From positions 186,001 to 250,000 of the forward strand of contig JALMLS010000573.1 of assembly GCA_038496445.1 (NCBI GenBank): a stretch of DNA of 64,000 bases, read 5' to 3'. Under the pieces are notes generated by a model that was not told the DNA's origin, ran no database searches, and saw only the letters and a list, made by a program, of their open reading frames with translations. The translations under genes and the position numbers were made by a program. This document shows positions 59,341 to 64,000 of the stretch, in pieces. Position 1 is the first letter of the stretch, and the number at the start of each line of letters is the position of its first letter. The DNA comes from Trichosphaerium sp. ATCC 40318. Its lineage: Eukaryota > Discosea > Flabellinia > Trichosidae.

Positions 59341-60382
59341 CAGGTTCTCACATCATACAGACCATCTCCATGTCTAGGCTTCTTAGCACCATAGTCGTTG
59401 AGAGAGGCACTGTTATCCACCTTCATAGGAGTTGGAGTTTTAACAGGGTATACCGGCTCTGCAACAGCTGTAGGTGGAGGAGCAGAATAGGAGTTGGAAG
59501 AAGGATCACCAGGTTGGAGAGTAACAGTTGCAGCCATGGTATTGCTATTGTTGGAAAGAGCCACTACCTCAGAGAGAGCTTTAGCTTTGGCAGCTTCAGC
59601 TTTTTGGCGTTCTCATTGGCGTTTGTTAGGGTGCTTAGTACATTTATGCTGAGGTTTATCCTTAGACGGAACAAAACCACTTGAATGATAGCGGATGCGA
59701 ACTTCCTCATTATCTGTACGAACCACAAAACTACCATACTGGAGTTCTGGACACCGTGCTGATAATTTAGCAACTACTCGGTCGGTTGGAAGGCCATTAC
59801 CCAGCGTAACACGCTCACAGCTAATGATGCAAGCGCCAGCAGCAGTGAGCATGCTAGTGAGCACAGCCGTACAGACCAGACCAGGAACGCCGATAAAAGT
59901 AACAGTTTGGTGGGAAGGAAGCGTACTTTTAAAACTGTCCAAGAAGCCCCAGACAGGTCACTGAGCATCTCATTACGGCCAGAAGTGATGGCTTGAAAGC
60001 ATAGTTGGTCATGAGGTCCACTTCCTCAGATGTCGGTTTGACGCCAGCAAAAGACGTAGGCCTAGTTAAATAAGTACAAATCATGTGTAAAAACAATAAA
60101 TAAAAACAAATAAAAGAATAGAAGTATTTAAATTGGTTGGGCCTCATACCATGTAGAGGTGTTCGGAAGCGTAGCATCAGGCTGTTTCTCGCGAAGGGTA
60201 GCTTGTGCTTGCTCATAAGGTACGAAAGTGGCCCAGACCATCAAGGTAAGAGGGTTGGCTCCAGTCTTTTCGTCTACGAACTTGGCCAGTTCAATTTCTA
60301 ACCGGTCGGTGACACTTGTCATGCTTGTAGTACTAAAACAAAGGTAAGGCACTCGATACGCAGTAAAGGTCCCGTACACCAT
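59340..60382 (-). pseudogene. LINE A ORF1 (nucleic-acid-binding protein candidate), lightly damaged
   Basis: ATG 60382. First exon to 60150, then an 88-bp GT-AG intron (60062-60149), then PTSFAGVKPTSEEVDLMTNY. The frame slips near 59950, continues LDSFKSTLPSHQTVTFIGVP to a TGA at 59613-59615, and goes on in the same frame with ERQKAEAAKAKAL, then PPPTAVAEPVYPVKTPTPMK to TGA 59340-59342. A short KDKPQHKCTKHPNKR basic stretch may bind RNA. Within the LINE it would package the transcript. A spliced intron in a LINE ORF is unusual because retrotransposition should remove it. Confidence 0.6.
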
Positions 60383-60597
60383 AATTGTAATTTCCTTTGA
60401 GCGGGAGAAGTTGCGACAATGGTAAGTAGTTAAGTCGGCCTTTTGGTCCGTTTATTTAATGAGTACATAGTACGAGTAAATTAGGTCCTAAAAACAAACG
60501 AGTGGTGAATTGGGCTTTTTCTTTCGATAGCACTTTTTTGTAGACACACCAGAAACTGGCTTGTCTTGCTATTTCAAAGAAAAGCGCCTCGCTTAAT

Positions 60598-62307
60598 ATG
60601 TATTATGATAACGTACTTAAAGAAACGCTATTGGAGTTACTCAAAAAATCAGAATGGAAGGTTGGCTTTAATGACGGCCCAAGAACCGAACCAATGATAG
60701 CGAGATATAAAAAGGAAGTGTTTGAGAGTTTTGTTCTCTCTGTAGTAGAGGATGGAATCACGAAATATGTTATCGGATCTGATGGAAGCGTGATAGAAAA
60801 CGCTGAAGCGTTTTCAGCTGTAGCGTTTGCAGATAACAAAAGGGCATGCATCAAGTCAGCTACACTATTTCACGATGACTCCACAGGATCGGAACTAGAG
60901 GCCATCGAACTGGCTATTAAGGCTACGCCAATAGACACTCATATTATTAATATTACCGACTCTCTGGGTTCTAAACAACTTATAGAGGGCTACAATGACA
61001 AAACAAAAGTGGAAAAGTTTTGATGCAAATATGGACATACCTTAACTCGGATCACAGACCAAATAAAGCGCCGCAACATAGCAGGCGCTACCACCGAACT
61101 GATCTTCTACCCTAGCCATGCCAACACTAGCTTGGATAAAAAGAAAAAAGCTGACAAGGTTCGTAGAATACTAAAGAAGAGATTCAGTGACGCTGATATT
61201 GACAAGTTTCAAAAACTTAACGAGCGAGCGGATTGGGCAGCTGGCACTGATGAAATACCAGTACAAAACAAGTCCTTGATTAATACCATAGCGGTCCCAG
61301 TTGGAGCCCCAAACTGGAGCATGCATAATAAATGGAATGGTAAAAAAGTGTTCCATGACCCATGGATGGAATTCCGGAATGAAGGTGAGGCAAGTAAAAT
61401 AAAAGAAATGGAGACTGTCTCGGTTGCCAACAGACGATCGCGTATAGGGATTCAATACAAAGACTCCTGGTTTCCTGACAGTACGTACACACAGGCTGCT
61501 ATTAAAGAGTTTGTGTTTAGAGCTAGAAATAATTCTTTGCGCCTTAACAAGGCATGTCATAATACAAGAAGAGCAGGCAAGGCCGAGTCTGTGTGGTCCA
61601 AACACAACCACATTATGTACCCGTACCCATACTGCGGAGTTTGCCACAAAACAGGTAGTGAAGTTATAGAAGACTATTATCACTTTTTGGTTTGCGAAAA
61701 TGGTGATTTTAACTTTCGGTTTCATTTTATTACACACATTTGCCGTATTGTTAATCACGTTCTTTTCTGGAAACACACTAGACTATCGTGGGAAGAGTCA
61801 GATGCCAATAGGTCATGTATCATTAGGGTTACAGACGGAAATGTATTTGTATTACTGGATATGGTAAAAACATGGAAAGTATCTAACGAGATGCGAGAGG
61901 TAGCCATGCTCGGTATGAGCGAGGAAAAAACCACCATGTATCGAGAGCTCTTCACAGACAACATGCATCAAGGCATGCCTGTCATCACGAGAGCGGAGGA
62001 ACTAGCAGAGATGTGGGGTGCTCAAAAAGATATAAATGACAACTTTGCGTATCGTACATCACAAGGATGGGTTATGAAGGGCATGATGGAACGAGTGGCT
62101 AACGTATTGGGTCTGAACAAACATAAGGCAGCCCAGGCTACTAAGATGATCAATAATGCGTACATGACGCTAGCGTACCGTAAATACAAGGCGAGATGTA
62201 CTATGGAAGCGAAAATCAGAGAAGAAAGGGGTAGGAAAGTTGGTAGAGGTTGTTGGAGAGCTAGCCGGCGGTCCCGGACACAAGGTCCGGACGCAGGCGT
62301 TACATAG
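60598..62307 (+). pseudogene. LINE B RNase H / zinc-knuckle region with one in-frame stop
   Basis: The frame is open from ATG 60598, but the first seven codons are target DNA, not element. RNase H blocks: YVIGSDGSVIENAEAF (first Asp), SELEAIELAIKATP (Glu), NITDSLGSKQLIEG (second Asp). A TGA follows at 61021-61023, then the same frame gives LIFYPSHANTSLDKK and FQKLNERADWAAG, the final HxxxxN-AD part of RNase H. Further on YCGVCHKTGSEVIEDYYHFL with VC is a C2HC knuckle as in LINE C-termini. The end (RVANVLGLNKHKAAQATKM) has no name. In a live LINE this part degrades RNA in the hybrid. It is a dead-on-arrival copy. Confidence 0.8.
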
Positions 62308-62607
62308 AACTAGTATACTATGGAATGGACAGGAAGGTATTTGGAAAATCACAGAAGATACGGATATGGATGTAATGGAGGAATGGATATGGAACGAACT
62401 ATGTAAGGGTAAACAGGTTTTTACGCCGGGGTGGCTTTTCCTGTGTCTGGGAGGTTTTCTGTAACTTTTCCCCCAATACTTTTAATTTTTTACAACTATG
62501 GTCCTAGTGGCCGTGTCGGGTGTTTGACGACTTCTTTAAGCGGCCTTTTCTGCGCCCTGCAAGTCAACGCCAGACAATAAACAATAAACAAACAAACAAA
62601 CAAACAA
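60619..62607 (+). mobile_element. LINE B, 5'-truncated copy (RNase H end)
   Basis: Flanked by 14-bp duplications ATGATAACGTACTT at 60605-60618 and 62608-62621. The 3' end is a CAAA/AACA simple repeat (62575-62607), a typical LINE tail. It starts inside the coding region, so reverse transcriptase is missing. A decayed relative lies at 34760-35333. Confidence 0.85.
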
Positions 62608-62783
62608 ATGATAACGTACTTGTCATGCATCAGTTTACAGCAGATGATTTAGCTGTTGTAGAGACCTCTCATGACTATCTTGCCTTCTACACCTGGTAGA
62701 GTATGTCAGCGCTGTAATCAAGTCGCTCCTTCCTCTAGTTACAATTTCTGTCACGCTTGTAGCTATGATTTACGCATATGTAG

Positions 62784-63672
62784 TGTAAGGGTACGAAGGT
62801 TGGATATATGGAAACTAAGTATTTATTTAAGTAACGTAGTTAAGTACAGAGCGTTACAGATACTCCCTCACTAGGACAAACGTGGTGAAGAATCGAAGAC
62901 CACGTGTAGGCTGGAAAAAGTAAAAGGTCTGTAATTAACAAAGTTGGTTGCTGACATGAGTGTCCAGAGTTTCTTTGGGATCTTGAGGCCACTATCTGTG
63001 AACAAAAGTTTACTATGAGCGTTTTGGTACTAATCTTAAGGCCGGCTATTTGTTAACAGGATCTTCGCTTACTTTATTGCTACCTGAACCTATTGTAGAT
63101 GCCTGATTTTCGCTTCAGCTTCATGCTTCTGTTGTTACCATGATCGCTTGTTGGATCTCGAGCTCTTTTGGGTTAACATTTTGAGGATTTTTTTTTTTTT
63201 TTAGGATTTATCTCTTTCTTTGAGTACCACCCCATCAACCGGAGCCACAGGTATTTAACACCTCGTGCCATAATAGAATTTTCTGATGCCGTGTCAACGT
63301 TTTTGATGTCTTGTGGACGATCTAGTTCAAATTTATGTGAGAACAATCAAATAAAACCTTTTTTGAGAAAAGGAGTGAGTTTCCGCCTGTTTTTGGCCAA
63401 TACTGTCCAGTTATCGTATTTTTTTCTTCATTAAGGTGAGATTATTTCTTTGAGGTCGGCTTTGCGGTGGGGTGTCCCTAGTACCCTCTGCTCGCTTTTT
63501 TGAATTTGTTGCCTTGCTCTAATCTCCACCTTGTCCCACTTTCTCGAGTTATTGGGCTCGAATATAATATGCAGGTTAAAATCGCGCTGTGTTCGCCATG
63601 TAAGGGTACGAAGGTTGGGTATATGGAAACTAAGTATTTATTTAAGTAACGTAGTTAAGTACAGAGCGTTAC
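62784..63672. mobile_element. TRIM-like unit flanked by 74-bp direct repeats
   Basis: TGTAAGGGTACGAAGGTTGG starts both 62784-62857 and 63599-63672; the two copies differ at one base out of 74. They enclose 741 bp without a supported ORF. Each repeat contains GTAACG...CGTTAC. Size and layout resemble a miniature LTR element. The repeats do not end in a clear CA, and no primer-binding site was identified, so a plain duplication is possible. Confidence 0.5.
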
Positions 63673-64000
63673 TGTAGCACAAGATTTCCACCAATTAACT
63701 CTGTAACGTTCCAAAGTGTTGTCTTAATAAACTTGTGAACGCCTCGCACAAAGGCGAAGCCTTTGGTACTCGTCTACTTAATTAAAGCGACTCGTACAAT
63801 ACGCTTTGCTATTGTCCTCGTCTTATAACGCACTCGTTATTCAGATAACTCGTTTTATTCATTAATGGCGACCTTCGTGAGAGCGTATTCGCTGAATACA
63901 GGTAAAAGACTTAGTCATTTTTCGTTCGTTTATATGAGCAGTAGCAGTACGCACTAAAACCTTACGCACTGTAATCTCTGGCCTTTGTAAAGCAAGACAC
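63673..64000. repeat. run of small perfect hairpins with ACTCGT words
   Basis: AAAGGC-GAA-GCCTTT (63750-63764), AAAGCG...CGCTTT (63784-63807), ATAACG-CACT-CGTTAT (63825-63840) and GTATTC-GCT-GAATAC (63885-63899) follow each other within 150 bp. ACTCGT occurs beside most of them. No gene is seen. It may be a structured RNA, an end of a mobile element or a recombination site continuing past the window. Confidence 0.5.

Larger units (their letters stand above)
56095..60440 (-). mobile_element. LINE retrotransposon A (4346 bp, near full length)
   Basis: The unit is flanked by 14-bp direct repeats TTTTGGTCCGTTTA at 56081-56094 and 60441-60454. On its coding (minus) strand the 3' end is A-rich (AAATAAAAGTAAAG) just before the repeat, as expected after target-primed insertion. 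It contains ORF1 (59340-60382) and ORF2 (56275-59340). Damage is slight: one stop in ORF2, and one stop plus one apparent frameshift in ORF1. Confidence 0.85.

Noticed and set aside
57415-61023. Alternative genetic code reading TAG or TGA as sense
   Set aside because: Host genes in the window end at TAG (amine oxidase, GNAT, peptidase) and TGA (carrier, PARP gene), so the code is standard; the stops are confined to LINE frames.

Overview
The window is nuclear DNA of an intron-rich, AT-rich unicellular eukaryote. Genes sit close together on both strands and are split by many short GT-AG introns, mostly about 40-80 bp. The contents are eukaryotic signalling and ubiquitin-type genes: a Rap/Ras GTPase, F-box, BTB, TBC, ankyrin and PARP proteins, a flavin amine oxidase and a seven-helix membrane protein. 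A large share of the intergenic DNA is LINE, MITE, foldback and piggyBac-type sequence. I cannot name the lineage. The standard genetic code fits, because host genes end with TAA, TAG and TGA. Many introns start GTAC rather than GTAA or GTGA.

Layout of the left part. 1-342 is the 3' end of a mitochondrial-carrier-like gene. 958-1743 is a phospholipase-D-fold protein without the HKD histidine. 2333-4212 encodes five copies of a ~75-residue tryptophan-rich repeat built from a repeated two-exon module. 4823-5572 is a Rap-like GTPase with a shortened switch I. 6014-6881 is a GNAT acetyltransferase candidate. 6981-9113 is an F-box/ARM-like/BTB protein. 9357-10178 may be a two-exon gene. 12154-12363 is a small secreted cysteine-rich peptide. 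13569-14861 is a MITE disrupted by a hAT-type MITE that itself contains another MITE. 15402-17579 is a PA-domain/seven-helix protein. 17855-19035 is an F-box gene in two ORFs joined by TAATG. 19302-21773 (-) is a monoamine-oxidase-like enzyme. 22940-24708 (-) is an F-box/TBC protein. 24985-26124 is an ankyrin protein. 26899-27821 (-) is a paralogue of the GNAT gene. 28690-30784 (-) is a secreted protein.

Middle part. 30785-42095 has no convincing intact gene. It holds decayed LINE pieces, a dead PARP fragment, MITE fragments and a 452-bp foldback element. 42096-46274 (-) is a tankyrase-like gene. Eleven almost identical ankyrin exons are followed by a PARP domain with an H-Y-E triad, a lysine-rich stretch and a coiled coil.

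Right part. 47192-48460 is an intact five-exon gene for a USP-like (C19-type) cysteine peptidase. Only 27 bp later comes a piggyBac-type transposase (48488-~51375) that keeps its three catalytic aspartates. This pair is my best candidate for an undescribed system. 56095-60440 (-) is a full-length LINE with 14-bp target duplications, an intron in ORF1 and a TGATG ORF1/ORF2 junction. 60619-62607 (+) is a 5'-truncated RNase-H LINE, also with 14-bp duplications. 62784-63672 is flanked by 74-bp direct repeats, and the window ends in a run of small perfect hairpins.
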